Below, piece after piece: positions 54,143 to 62,022 of a DNA stretch of 64,000 nt. The notes beneath the pieces were generated by a model. The model saw only the letters and a list, made by a program, of their open reading frames with translations, was not told where the DNA came from and searched no databases. Location: NCBI RefSeq assembly GCF_010728925.1, contig NZ_AP022608.1:2170001-2234000 (forward strand). The letters run 5' to 3'. Every line of letters begins with the position of its first letter. Position 1 is the stretch's first letter. This stretch comes from Mycolicibacterium gadium. Its GTDB lineage: Bacteria > Actinomycetota > Actinomycetes > Mycobacteriales > Mycobacteriaceae. The position numbers were made by a program, and so were the translations under genes.

Positions 54143-54760
54143 TCAGTCGTAGTGATTGAGCGAGCGGGGCAGCGCAACTGGACGACCATGTATCAGATCC
54201 TCGAGCACGGTGAAGATGGCGTCGGCATCCGGTGGACAGCCGGGGATGAAGTAGTCCATCTTGACCACTTCGTGGCAGGGGTGGACCTTGGTGGTGATTC
54301 GGGGGATGTCCGGGTGGCAGGGGATGACGGGTTCGGCACCGGGAACGGCGGTCGGCGAGTTGACATACGCCTCAGCCAAGCAATCCTTCAGCTCGAAGAC
54401 ATTGCGCATCGCCGGGACGCCGCCCCAGACCGCGCAGGCTCCGACGGAGATCAGAATGTCGCAGTTGTTCCGGAAATGTCGCAGCGTCTCGATGTTCTCC
54501 TCATTCGCGACACCACCTTCGATGAAGCCGATTGCGCAACGCTCGGTGATTCTCTTGATATCGGTGAGCGAGGACCGGTGGATGGTGACCTTCGTCAAGA
54601 GCGGAACGATCCGCTCATCCATGTCCAGAAACGACAACGTGCATCCCCAGCAGCCACACAAACCGATCATTGCCACATGGATCTTGCCCTCGCGAGCCGC
54701 CGACAACGCCGGATCTGCTGGCGTCGAGGGGAGTTCGTCCGATCTGGTTTCGTCAGTCAC
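54143..54760 (-). CDS. hoxY: NAD-reducing hydrogenase small subunit HoxY
   Basis: 205 residues from GTG 54760, overlapping the hoxU stop by four bases. The proximal [4Fe-4S] ligands are in 'GLCGCWGCTLSFLD' (C37, C40), 'ISVGACAVWGGVPAMRN' and 'YFIPGCPPDADAI'. It is the short, single-cluster type typical of group 3d rather than a membrane-bound hydrogenase small subunit, and has no Tat signal. It passes electrons from the NiFe site to HoxU/HoxF. Confidence 0.9.
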   Translation of the reverse strand: MTDETRSDELPSTPADPALSAAREGKIHVAMIGLCGCWGCTLSFLDMDERIVPLLTKVTIHRSSLTDIKRITERCAIGFIEGGVANEENIETLRHFRNNCDILISVGACAVWGGVPAMRNVFELKDCLAEAYVNSPTAVPGAEPVIPCHPDIPRITTKVHPCHEVVKMDYFIPGCPPDADAIFTVLEDLIHGRPVALPRSLNHYD

Positions 54761-55473
54761 GGCGCGTCCGATCCGCCTGCTTGGTCGAGTGCCCGGTCGC
54801 GGACAGATTTCACTTCGTACTTGCGTCGGCCGATCGGGACGTCGAATCCGACCCGTTTCTCGAGGATGGCGCCGACCGGACAAATCTCGACGGCATAGCG
54901 GACCTGCTCGGCCGGCATCGCGTTGGCACGTTCGGCGTCGACTTCGATCCGGGACTCGGCGCCGCGGTGGCTGATGCTGAAGATCTTCTGGCCGGTTGCT
55001 TCGTCGCGGACGAATTCCACGCAGCGCTGGCAGAAGATGCAACGGTCGCGCTCCAGCCAGATCCGTTCCGACGCGTGCTCGCGCTCTCGAACCGGGAACC
55101 GGTACGGAAAGCGCGACACCAGCATGTCCAGCTCGTAACCGACCGCCTGCAGCGTGCAGCGGCCGCTCTTCTCACAACTCGGACAGTTGTGGTTGCCTTC
55201 GGTGAACAGCAGTTCTACCAACGCCTTTCGCATATCGGCTGTTTCCGGTTCGTCGACCTCGACCGTCATCCCGTCCGAGACGGCGACCGTACACGCCGCG
55301 ACCACAGCGCCGTTCACCTTCACCGAGCACACCCGGCATGTCCCCAGGCACGGCTTGTCTCTGAGATAGCACAGTGTCGGGATGTACACACCGGCGTCGG
55401 CGGCGACATCGACCAGGGTTGCGCCCTCCTCGGTCGACACCGATACTCCATCGATCTCGATTCCGATGGTCAT
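54757..55473 (-). CDS. hoxU: Hydrogenase diaphorase subunit HoxU (NuoG N-terminal-like)
   Basis: 238 residues. N-terminal [2Fe-2S] domain with C35, C46, C49 and C61 ('LRDKPCLGTCRVCS'), a His/Cys-rich [4Fe-4S] site 'HNCPSCEKSGRCTLQ' near 95, and a ferredoxin-like pair of [4Fe-4S] sites 'CIFCQRCVEFVRD' and 'VEICPVGAI'. This wires HoxF to HoxY. ATG 55473 overlaps the end of the hoxF frame (ATGA). Confidence 0.9.
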   Translation of the reverse strand: MTIGIEIDGVSVSTEEGATLVDVAADAGVYIPTLCYLRDKPCLGTCRVCSVKVNGAVVAACTVAVSDGMTVEVDEPETADMRKALVELLFTEGNHNCPSCEKSGRCTLQAVGYELDMLVSRFPYRFPVREREHASERIWLERDRCIFCQRCVEFVRDEATGQKIFSISHRGAESRIEVDAERANAMPAEQVRYAVEICPVGAILEKRVGFDVPIGRRKYEVKSVRDRALDQAGGSDAP

Positions 55474-57280
55474 GTCGTCTCACCCGACTGCAGTTCGATC
55501 CGCGCCTTCTCGTGCCCGGCCAGCGCGGCATCGAGGTCGAACGATGCCAACAGGGTGTGTTCCCCGGTGCGCAATCTTTGCCGATAGATCTCGGGGAACT
55601 TCTCGAGTGTGGTCAGGATGGGATTGGCGGCAGTCGCCCCGAGGCCGCACCGACTGGTCGCGTGCACCAGGGCACCCCACCGGGCCACCTCGTCGAGATC
55701 CTTTACTACCGCGTTGCCTGCGATGACGAGTTCGACCTTGCCGTGCAGATCCACGGTGCCCGCCCGGCAGGGCACACAGATGCCGCAGGATTCGTCGGCG
55801 AAGAACTTGGAGTAATCCTTGACGCAGTCCAGCAGGTCACGGTTGGAATTGAAGATGGTGACTGCTCCGTTGCACGGGATGTCCTCGTACGCGATGCGGC
55901 GTCGGCCATCAGCCGCAACCGACACGCACTCCCCGATGGCCCGCTGATCTGGACCGCGCGGGCGTCGGCCGCACCGACCATGGTCAGTACTTCATCGAGG
56001 GTGATGCCCCACTCGACCTCATAAACTCCCGGACGATTGCAGTCTCCGGCGACGCTCAACAGGCGGGCGCCTGCCGAGTCGGGGGTACCCATGCGCCGGA
56101 ACCATTCGGCGCCTTCTTCCATGACGCGGGTTGCGGCAGCTAAGGTCTCGACGTTGTTGACGCTGGTCGGTTTGCCGAGGTAGCCCTCCCGAACGGGGAA
56201 GGGCGGTTTCAGCCGGGGGGTGCCCCGATTGCCTTCACAGGACTCGATCAGCGCAGACTCTTCACCACAGACGTAGGAACCGGCACCCAGCTGGATACGG
56301 ATGTCGAAGTCGAAACCCGATCGCCCGCCGATACTGCGTCCCAGCAATCCGTCGTCGCGGAGTTGCTGAAGCTGGCCTTCCAAATAGCGCTTCAGATAGA
56401 CGTATTCAGCACGGAGATAGACGATTCCGTGAGAGCTGCCGATCGCGTAGGCCGCGATGACCATCCCCATGAACACGTCTTTCGGTGATCGGGTCAGGAG
56501 CGCACGGTCTTTGAACGTGCCCGGCTCCCCCTCATCCGCGTTGCAGATGACGTACTTCTCGTCGCCAGGCGCGGCCCTGCACAACTGCCACTTCAACCCC
56601 GTTCGAAACCCTGCACCGCCGTAGCCCCGCAGCCCGGATTCGCTGACAACGCCGATCGTCTGCTCGGGCGTGCCGGCGAGGCAGTTCTTGAGCAACGTTT
56701 GGTAATCCGGCTCGCCGCGGAAGAACACGGGGCCCCGCGTGTGGACATTGGACTCCACCAGAGCCTCGACGTAGGCGATGCCATCGTCGGGCAGCCCCTC
56801 AGGGTTGGCGATATCGGCGGCGGTTTTACCCGTTTTCAACTGCGCGATGATGGTCGCGACGCTGTCAGGTGTCAGTCGGGTGAACACCACGCTGTCGACC
56901 ATCATCGCGGGTTCCTGATCGCTGAGCCCGATACACGGCGTTTCGAAAAGACCGAATATCCCGTCCGCGTCGGTCTCCCCGAAGCGAGCCCCGGTCTGGC
57001 GCTCGAGCGCATCGTAGACCGCTTGAAAACCGTTCATCTTGGCAACCACGGTGTTGCTCAAGTAAATCCGGTGGCGTCCGGCTGGCGTGCTGTGGAAGAA
57101 GTGATAGAAGGAAGCCGTCTCGACGATGTCCAACGGAGTCCGATTCAACCCAATCGCCATCTGCGGCAGATGCTCGGCGGGGATGTAGCCGTACAGATGT
57201 TGGACATCCCACAGGATGTCGATCAGCCGCGTTCCGTCGTAGCGGTAGCGCCGGAGCACAGTGTCGATATCTGCGTTCAT
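55470..57280 (-). CDS. hoxF: Hydrogenase diaphorase subunit HoxF (NuoE-NuoF fusion), frameshifted
   Basis: Two overlapping frames make up one gene of ~602 codons. The first (57280 to ~55935) has a NuoE-like part (1-160), then NuoF-like FMN/NADH motifs 'GYGGAGFRTGLKWQLC' and 'NADEGEPGTFKDRA'. After '...ISGPSG' the frame is lost; the second frame (from ~55930 to 55470) continues with 'ECVSVAADGRRRI' and the [4Fe-4S] motif 'ESCGICVPCRAG'. One extra G in the GGGG run (55931-55934, C on the plus strand) would restore it. In the NuoE-like part three of four [2Fe-2S] cysteines are absent (only 'ETPCIGLSDQEPAM' keeps one). Role: NADH/NAD+ exchange with the hydrogenase. Either a pseudogene, an assembly error or slippage. 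Confidence 0.85.
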
Positions 57281-57324
57281 CTATCTGCGTTCGCCCGTGC
57301 GGATCCGATTGACGCGATCGCCAT
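57277..57324 (-). CDS. Short leader ORF (15 codons) coupled to hoxF
   Basis: ATG (complement of 57322-57324) is preceded by AGGAG (57331-57335) at six bases. It encodes MAIASIGSARANADR and its TGA overlaps the hoxF ATG in an ATGA. hoxF itself has no good ribosome site, so translation may depend on re-initiation from this leader. Confidence 0.5.
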   Translation of the reverse strand: MAIASIGSARANADR

Positions 57325-57752
57325 CTGAAACTCCTCTCGGCTGTCGACCGATGTCCCGGGGCGGACCCGCCGCGTTACGTCAGCCTCCAGCGTGGGTACG
57401 CCGAAGAAACAGCGGTGCCGCTGATATCGGCACCAATCCGCTGCCCCGACGGCCGGCGAAGCGTCCCACCATTCACGATAGTGGCCACGGCGCGGAGCGG
57501 CGGGCTTGCGAGCGATCTACTGCTTGTCGCCGTCGGACTTTGGTCAGGGCCCGCTCGGGGATGTCGCGCGTTGCGATTCAACTGCCTGGACCATGTAGAA
57601 CCTCTCATCGTGGAATCGTTACAGCTGTCGACGCTATTGATCGCTGGGGCCGGCCACTACCGACGAAGGTCACCCCGCGAGTGGCGATGGTCCCTTCGTG
57701 CTTGTCCGGCACCACGTGCGTTTCCGCCCCTGACGTCGTTGCCTGCTGGTCG
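57325..57752. other. Divergent promoter region of hox and the 57794 gene
   Basis: 430 bases without a supported gene. Contains a weak DosR-like site CGGACTTTGGTCAG (57534-57547), which could serve the hox operon, and scattered GC-rich inverted repeats. No other element recognised. Confidence 0.4.
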
Positions 57753-57766
57753 GGGACCATAGACCC
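57753..57766 (+). promoter_or_regulatory. DosR box upstream of the 57794 gene
   Basis: GGGACCATAGACCC matches 12 of 14 core positions and ends 27 bases before ATG 57794. Confidence 0.7.
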
Positions 57767-57793
57767 TAGGTCGGTCCGGCCTGTCCGTCCACG

Positions 57794-58474
57794 ATGAACC
57801 TCATGACCACCTCTGATTGCGGCCCGCTTCTCATCGACTCGGCGATGCCCGCCTACGACGCCGTGATTGCCGAGCACATGGTGGTAGCGGCGGGCCCGGC
57901 TACGACATTCGCCGCGGCACGCGAACTCGACCTGCTCACCGTGCACTCACCGCTGCTGGACGCGTCGATGTGGATACGAGGGCTGCCGGCCCGACTCACG
58001 GGACACGCTGTGACAACCGCGCCCAAGATCGTCATCGCCACGGACATGGGACTGCCGGGCTGGACGTTCCTCGGCGAACGCTCGAACCGCGAGATCGCTT
58101 TCGGCGCCATCGGCAGATTCTGGAAGCCCACCATCGAGTGGCTCGATGTGCCGGTCGCTGACTTCCGTGGTTTCGACGAACCTGGTTGGGGAAAGATCGC
58201 TGCGAACTTCTCCATGCTGCCCTACGGCGTCTCTGCGACGCTGCTCACTTACGAATGTCGCACGGTGACAACAGATCCCGAGTCTCGTCGCCGGTTTCTG
58301 GGTTACTGGCACCTGATCCGGCCGTTCGTCGGCCACATCCTGCGGGCCACCCTTCGACAGATCGCAGCGAACGCCGAAGGGTCCACAGCACGCGACACCT
58401 CCGCATCGGGCGTGGAACTTGAGGCTGATGATCAGGGACCAAGGCCTTCTCAGCGCCGTGAGTCATGTCGATAG
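57794..58474 (+). CDS. Hypothetical protein, possibly SRPBCC/DUF2867-like
   Basis: 226 residues. Conserved-looking blocks are 'PAYDAVIAEHMVVAAGPATTF', 'GERSNREIAFGAIGRFWKP' near 95 and 'GWGKIAANFSMLPYGVSATLL', a pattern of START-like lipid-binding folds. The C-terminal ~35 residues are hydrophilic and low in conservation-type residues, and the gene ends at TAG 58472-58474, exactly where the OTCase homology begins, so its 3' end may have been altered by the same deletion. The DosR box upstream predicts hypoxic induction. Function unknown. Confidence 0.65.
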   Translation: MNLMTTSDCGPLLIDSAMPAYDAVIAEHMVVAAGPATTFAAARELDLLTVHSPLLDASMWIRGLPARLTGHAVTTAPKIVIATDMGLPGWTFLGERSNREIAFGAIGRFWKPTIEWLDVPVADFRGFDEPGWGKIAANFSMLPYGVSATLLTYECRTVTTDPESRRRFLGYWHLIRPFVGHILRATLRQIAANAEGSTARDTSASGVELEADDQGPRPSQRRESCR

Positions 58475-59329
58475 CCTCGTCACGAGAAGAGTTCGACGCG
58501 GACTCGGTGCGCGTTCGAGGTGGCGGCATACGACGAGGGCGCCCACGTGGCGTACATAGATCCCGCGTCGTCGCAGATCGGACACAAGGAGTCGATGAAG
58601 GACACCGCCCGCGTGCACGGACGGATGTACGACGCGATCGAGTACCGGGGTGCGGGACAGAAGATCGTCGAGGAGCTGGCGGAGTATGCGGGGGTGCCGG
58701 TGTTCAATGGGCTCACCGATGAGTTCCATCCCACCCAGATGCTCGCCGACGTCCTCACGATGACCGAGCACTGCTCAAAACCGTTGACCGACATTGCTTT
58801 CGCGTTCGTCGGTGACGGCCGCAACAACGTCGCCAATTCGCTGCTGCTGGTGGCGGCCAAGCTCGGCATAGACGTGCGCATCGGTGCGCCACCGGACCTG
58901 TGGCCGAACGATGACCTGGTAGCGCAGTGTCGGGAGTTCGGCGCCGCATCCGGGGCTCGGATCATGGTCACCGACGATCCGTTCAAGGCGGTGAGCGGTG
59001 TGGACTTCATCTACACAGATGTGTGGGTGTCCATGGGCGAGCCGGTGGAGACGTGGGGAGATCGGATAGACCTGCTGCTGCCCTCTCAGGTCAACGCGAA
59101 ATCGATGACTGCGGCAGCTAATCCGCGGGTGATGTTCATGCACTGCCTGCCCGCCTTCCATAACTCCGAGACCGCGGTGGGTGCGCAAATCGCTTCGCAG
59201 TATCCGCATCTGTCCGACGGCATCGAGGTCACCGAGGATGTCTTCGAGTCTGCGGCGAACATTGCCTTTGAGCAGGCCGAAAACCGGATGCACACGATCA
59301 AGGCGGTCCTCGTGTCCGCGCTGGCCTGA
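58475..59329 (+). pseudogene. Ornithine carbamoyltransferase, N-terminally truncated
   Basis: In-frame homology starts right after a TAG with '[20 protein letters not shown]', the carbamoyl-phosphate motif STRTR, and continues to the normal C-terminus ('[11 protein letters not shown]', '[13 protein letters not shown]', 'MHCLPAFHN'). The first ~45-50 residues expected of OTCase are absent in all frames. The first possible start codon is GTG 58520, after STRTR, so any product lacks the substrate loop and is probably inactive. The '[10 protein letters not shown]' block resembles catabolic (ArcB-type) enzymes; with carbamate kinase next door it would have split citrulline to yield ATP. Confidence 0.8.
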
Positions 59330-59346
59330 GCGAAGAGGGAGCCGCA

Positions 59347-60252
59347 GTGCGAATCGTGATCGCCCTGGGTGGCAACGCGTTGCTGCGACGGGGACAGCCG
59401 ATGACCGCGGAGAATCAGCGCGCCAACATCCGTGTCGCGGCGGAGGCGATCGCCCAAGTGGTGCCTGGAAACGAGATCGTCGTCGCGCATGGCAACGGCC
59501 CGCAGGTTGGGTTGTTGGCGCTGCAGGCGGCGGCTTATCACGAGGTCGCGCCGTATCCCCTCGATGTGCTCGGGGCGCAGACCGAGGCGATGATCGGCTA
59601 TGTCATCGAACAGGAACTCGGCAACCTACTGCCCGCCGACCAGTCGCTCGCCACGCTATTGACGATGATCGAGGTCGACCGCAACGATCCGGCGTTCGCC
59701 CATCCCACCAAACCAATCGGCCCGGTCTATGACCGGGAAACCGCGGAGCGCCTCAAGGCCGTCAGCGGCTGGGCCATCGCACCGGACGGCGATAAGTTTC
59801 GGCGAGTCGTCGCCAGCCCAAAACCCAAGAAAATATTCGAGATTCGATCGATCCGGAGCCTGGTGGAGCAGGGCGCCATCGTGATCTGCGCGGGCGGGGG
59901 TGGAATTCCGACGATGTACGACGAAGCCGGCTTACTGCACGGCGTGGAGGCGGTCATCGACAAGGACCTCGCCTCGGCTCTGCTGGCCGAACAACTCGAC
60001 GCCGACCTGCTCGTCATCGCCACCGACGTGGACGGTGTCTATACCGATTGGGGCACACCGCGACAGGCGCGCCTCGGGCGAGTAACCCCCGAAGAGCTGG
60101 CCGCTCTCGACCTCCCACCGGGATCGATGGGGCCCAAGGCTCACGCTGCGTGCGGCTTCGCGCAATCCACCGGCAATGAGGCGGTCATAGGATCGCTCAC
60201 TGACATCGCGAAAATAATCGCCGGGGACGCCGGCACCCGCGTGAGGACCTGA
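59347..60252 (+). CDS. arcC: Carbamate kinase
   Basis: 301 residues from GTG 59347, 17 bases after the OTCase stop. Amino-acid-kinase landmarks: '[12 protein letters not shown]' at the start, '[16 protein letters not shown]' near 45, '[12 protein letters not shown]' near 180 and '[12 protein letters not shown]' near 225. It makes ATP from carbamoyl phosphate and ADP, the energy-yielding step of fermentative arginine/citrulline use. No arginine deiminase gene is in the window, and the partner OTCase is truncated. Ends 40 bases before a DosR-like box. Confidence 0.9.
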   Translation: MRIVIALGGNALLRRGQPMTAENQRANIRVAAEAIAQVVPGNEIVVAHGNGPQVGLLALQAAAYHEVAPYPLDVLGAQTEAMIGYVIEQELGNLLPADQSLATLLTMIEVDRNDPAFAHPTKPIGPVYDRETAERLKAVSGWAIAPDGDKFRRVVASPKPKKIFEIRSIRSLVEQGAIVICAGGGGIPTMYDEAGLLHGVEAVIDKDLASALLAEQLDADLLVIATDVDGVYTDWGTPRQARLGRVTPEELAALDLPPGSMGPKAHAACGFAQSTGNEAVIGSLTDIAKIIAGDAGTRVRT

Positions 60253-60291
60253 CCACCGCCACCGCATGATATGACCTTCGACCGTCGACCA

Positions 60292-60305
60292 GGGTCGTTC
60301 GGCCC
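60292..60305 (+). promoter_or_regulatory. DosR-like box upstream of candidate small RNA
   Basis: GGGTCGTTCGGCCC matches 12 of 14 core positions. Its centre is 43-44 bases upstream of the start predicted from the -10-like GATAGT (60330-60335), the usual activator spacing. Confidence 0.5.
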
Positions 60306-60342
60306 TCCGATCGGGTACCCCGACGGTGCGATAGTTAGTGGT

Positions 60343-60430
60343 GCCGGGCAACCGGCGATCTGCCCGAAGGCCGGAAGCCGTGGCTGAGTGGGGGACTCAG
60401 GACCGGGCCTCCGCCTTCGGGCAGTTTTTT
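60343..60430 (+). ncRNA. Candidate DosR-regulated small RNA with intrinsic terminator
   Basis: No coding frame is convincing here. CTGCCCGAAGGC (60360-60371) pairs perfectly with GCCTTCGGGCAG (60413-60424), followed directly by TTTTTT (60425-60430). The 41-base apical region holds an inner hairpin CTGAGT-GGGGG-ACTCAG (60384-60400). Upstream are GATAGT at 60330-60335 and a DosR-like box. A transcript of about 85-90 bases is predicted. At least the terminator is solid; the independent promoter is inferred. It could instead be just the arcC terminator, though an intervening GC-rich stem that long with an inner hairpin is unusual. Confidence 0.5.
60360..60430 (+). terminator. Rho-independent terminator (12-bp stem + T6)
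   Basis: The 12-base perfect stem and T6 tract are among the strongest termination signals in the window. It would end transcripts from arcC or from the small RNA. Confidence 0.75.
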
Positions 60431-60443
60431 GTTAGAACGCGGG

Positions 60444-60497
60444 CTAATTCGCGACTGCGAGCACGTCGTCGAAGCCGGCGACGAGGCTGCGAGAAAG
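60444..60497 (-). pseudogene. 3' remnant of a WS/DGAT gene
   Basis: On the minus strand the bases encode 'SLVAGFDDVLAVAN' and a stop, nearly the same as the C-terminal 'SLVAGFDEVLALGLG' of the DGAT at 43052-44425. No WS/DGAT sequence precedes it, so it is a decayed or recombined gene end. Confidence 0.5.
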
Positions 60498-60598
60498 ACC
60501 GGTATCGGGTCGAGGACTCCGGCGATGGTTTTGGGTGTAGGACAGCGACTACTCGACCAGGGTGAAAGTGTCGGTTTCGGTTAGGAATTCAGCCAGGG

Positions 60599-60829
60599 CT
60601 ACGCGGCGACGGTCACTTCGATAGACAGGTATTCAGCGATGGCGTGCGCGGCCGTCCAATTGCCGGTGCGCACCGTGCGGGCAAGGTCGTCGACCAGGGG
60701 GCTACGGGTGTCCAATTCCGCTAGCCATGCCGATACCGCGGCGACGATGCCATCAGCCGATACGCGGACGATCCGTCCTGCATGCAGGCGGTCAGTGAGC
60801 TGATAGGTTCTCACCCGCTGTGACTTCAT
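60599..60829 (-). CDS. Small hypothetical protein
   Basis: 76 residues from ATG 60829 (MKSQRVRTYQLTD), with GGGAGG six bases upstream; a start 27 bases earlier lacks such a site. No signal peptide or membrane helix. The middle contains 'ADGIVAAVSAWLAELD' and 'TAAHAIAEYLSIEVTVAA'. It resembles no family I can name. It is divergent from the universal stress protein gene and may share the DosR-box region at 60945-60981. Confidence 0.5.
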   Translation of the reverse strand: MKSQRVRTYQLTDRLHAGRIVRVSADGIVAAVSAWLAELDTRSPLVDDLARTVRTGNWTAAHAIAEYLSIEVTVAA

Positions 60830-60967
60830 GGGTGGCCTCCCCGTTGAGCGGACCATCTGATCACACCACTCGCGAACATCGGCGACGTAGGGGCCAAGGC
60901 ACGGTGCCCGCAGTGCTTTCGGCCTGGTTTTCGGCGCGCCGGGCGAGGCCCTTTGGCCGAACGGGTA

Positions 60968-60981
60968 GGGACTAAAGACTC
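60968..60981 (+). promoter_or_regulatory. DosR box upstream of universal stress protein gene
   Basis: GGGACTAAAGACTC matches 12 of 14 core positions and ends 35 bases before ATG 61017. A weaker second site (AGGCCCTTTGGCCG) lies at 60946-60959. Confidence 0.7.
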
Positions 60982-61016
60982 ACGCCTGGAACGGCCCGGC
61001 TGCCTTAACGTGCCGT

Positions 61017-61898
61017 ATGTCTTCGATTGCTCCGCCGGAAATCGTGGTAGGCGTCGACGGGTCACCCGCGGCCAAGGTTGCGGTCGATTGGGCGGCACGC
61101 GACGCCGCACAGCGCGGCGCAACGCTCACCCTGGTCCACGTCGTCAGCAGTGTCCTCGGTTCCTTGTCCCACACGCCCGTGCCTACCGGTATCGGAAAAT
61201 GGCAACAGCAGAAGGCTCACGAAGCCGTTGACGAGGCGATGGCTGTCGTTGCAGCGGCGCAGCGGGACACCGGCCCGTTGGAGGTCCGCACCGAAATCTA
61301 TTACTCGTCCGCCGTTCCCACGCTCGTCGACATGTCGAAGGGCGCGGGCATGGTCGTAGTGGGTAGTCGCGGCCACGGCGCCATCGGCAATCTGCTTGGT
61401 TCGGTCAGCGCAGGCGTCGTACAGCACGCGCACTGCCCGGTGGCGGTCATTCACGACGAAGATCCGTTGATGCCGCATCCGGCGCAAGCACCGGTCCTGG
61501 TCGGGATCGACGGCTCCCCCGCGTCCGAGCTGGCCACCGCGATCGCGTTCGATGAGGCGTCACGCCGAGGCGTTGACCTCATCGCCCTGCACGCATGGAC
61601 CGAATTCGGGGTGGGCGACTTTCTCGGGATGAACTGGCTGGAGATGAAGTCGTCGGAGGATGCAGCGCTCGCTGAGCGACTGGCCGGATGGCAGGAGAGC
61701 TACCCGGACGTGACGGTCCGACGGGTTGTGGTCTGCGATCACCCCGCTCGCACGCTCGTCGAGCACTCGGAACAGGCCCAGCTGGTTGTCGTCGGAAGCC
61801 ACGGCCGTGGCGGCTTCGCCGGCATGCTCCTCGGCTCGGTCAGCGCCGCGGTGGTTCAGTCAGCGCGCATGCCGGTGATCGTCGCGCGGCAACCGTAG
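61017..61898 (+). CDS. Universal stress protein, tandem UspA domains (Rv2028c/Rv2005c-like)
   Basis: 293 residues made of two UspA domains: ~6-145 ('EIVVGVDGSPAAKVAVDWAA', 'VVGSRGHGAIGNLLGSVSAG') and ~155-293 ('PVLVGIDGSPASELATAIAF', 'VVGSHGRGGFAGMLLGSVSA'). Each has the G-x2-G-x9-G(S/T) ATP-binding loop. Tandem USPs are prominent in the mycobacterial DosR regulon and restrain growth or signal energy status. It converges with pfkB as in the hspX-pfkB-Rv2028c group of M. tuberculosis, although orientation differs. Confidence 0.9.
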   Translation: MSSIAPPEIVVGVDGSPAAKVAVDWAARDAAQRGATLTLVHVVSSVLGSLSHTPVPTGIGKWQQQKAHEAVDEAMAVVAAAQRDTGPLEVRTEIYYSSAVPTLVDMSKGAGMVVVGSRGHGAIGNLLGSVSAGVVQHAHCPVAVIHDEDPLMPHPAQAPVLVGIDGSPASELATAIAFDEASRRGVDLIALHAWTEFGVGDFLGMNWLEMKSSEDAALAERLAGWQESYPDVTVRRVVVCDHPARTLVEHSEQAQLVVVGSHGRGGFAGMLLGSVSAAVVQSARMPVIVARQP

Positions 61899-62022
61899 CC
61901 TCGCGCGCTTTCCGCTGACCCGAAGATACATGTACTGCCCGCGGGAGCGGATCGGAAAGCTCAGTGCAGCAAGCGATTCAGCCAATCTCTTCGGACGTCC
62001 GTGCCCTGTTCTCAAGACAGAT

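Noticed and set aside
55706..55930. Real C-terminus of HoxF in the first frame ('SACRLRLMADAAS...')
   Set aside because: It is Ser/Arg/Thr-rich nonsense, while the other frame gives the conserved [4Fe-4S] motif of NuoF/HoxF.
57261..57797. 178-codon plus-strand ORF across the hox promoter
   Set aside because: Composition is that of random GC-rich sequence (Arg/Pro-rich), and it would overlap the hoxF start and the DosR box.
60360..60430. Riboswitch (ydaO/c-di-AMP or cobalamin type) because of the GGGGGAC segment in the stem-loop
   Set aside because: The core motifs of those classes and their multi-helix junctions are absent, and no gene follows on the plus strand within 580 bases. Structured sRNA/terminator explains it better.
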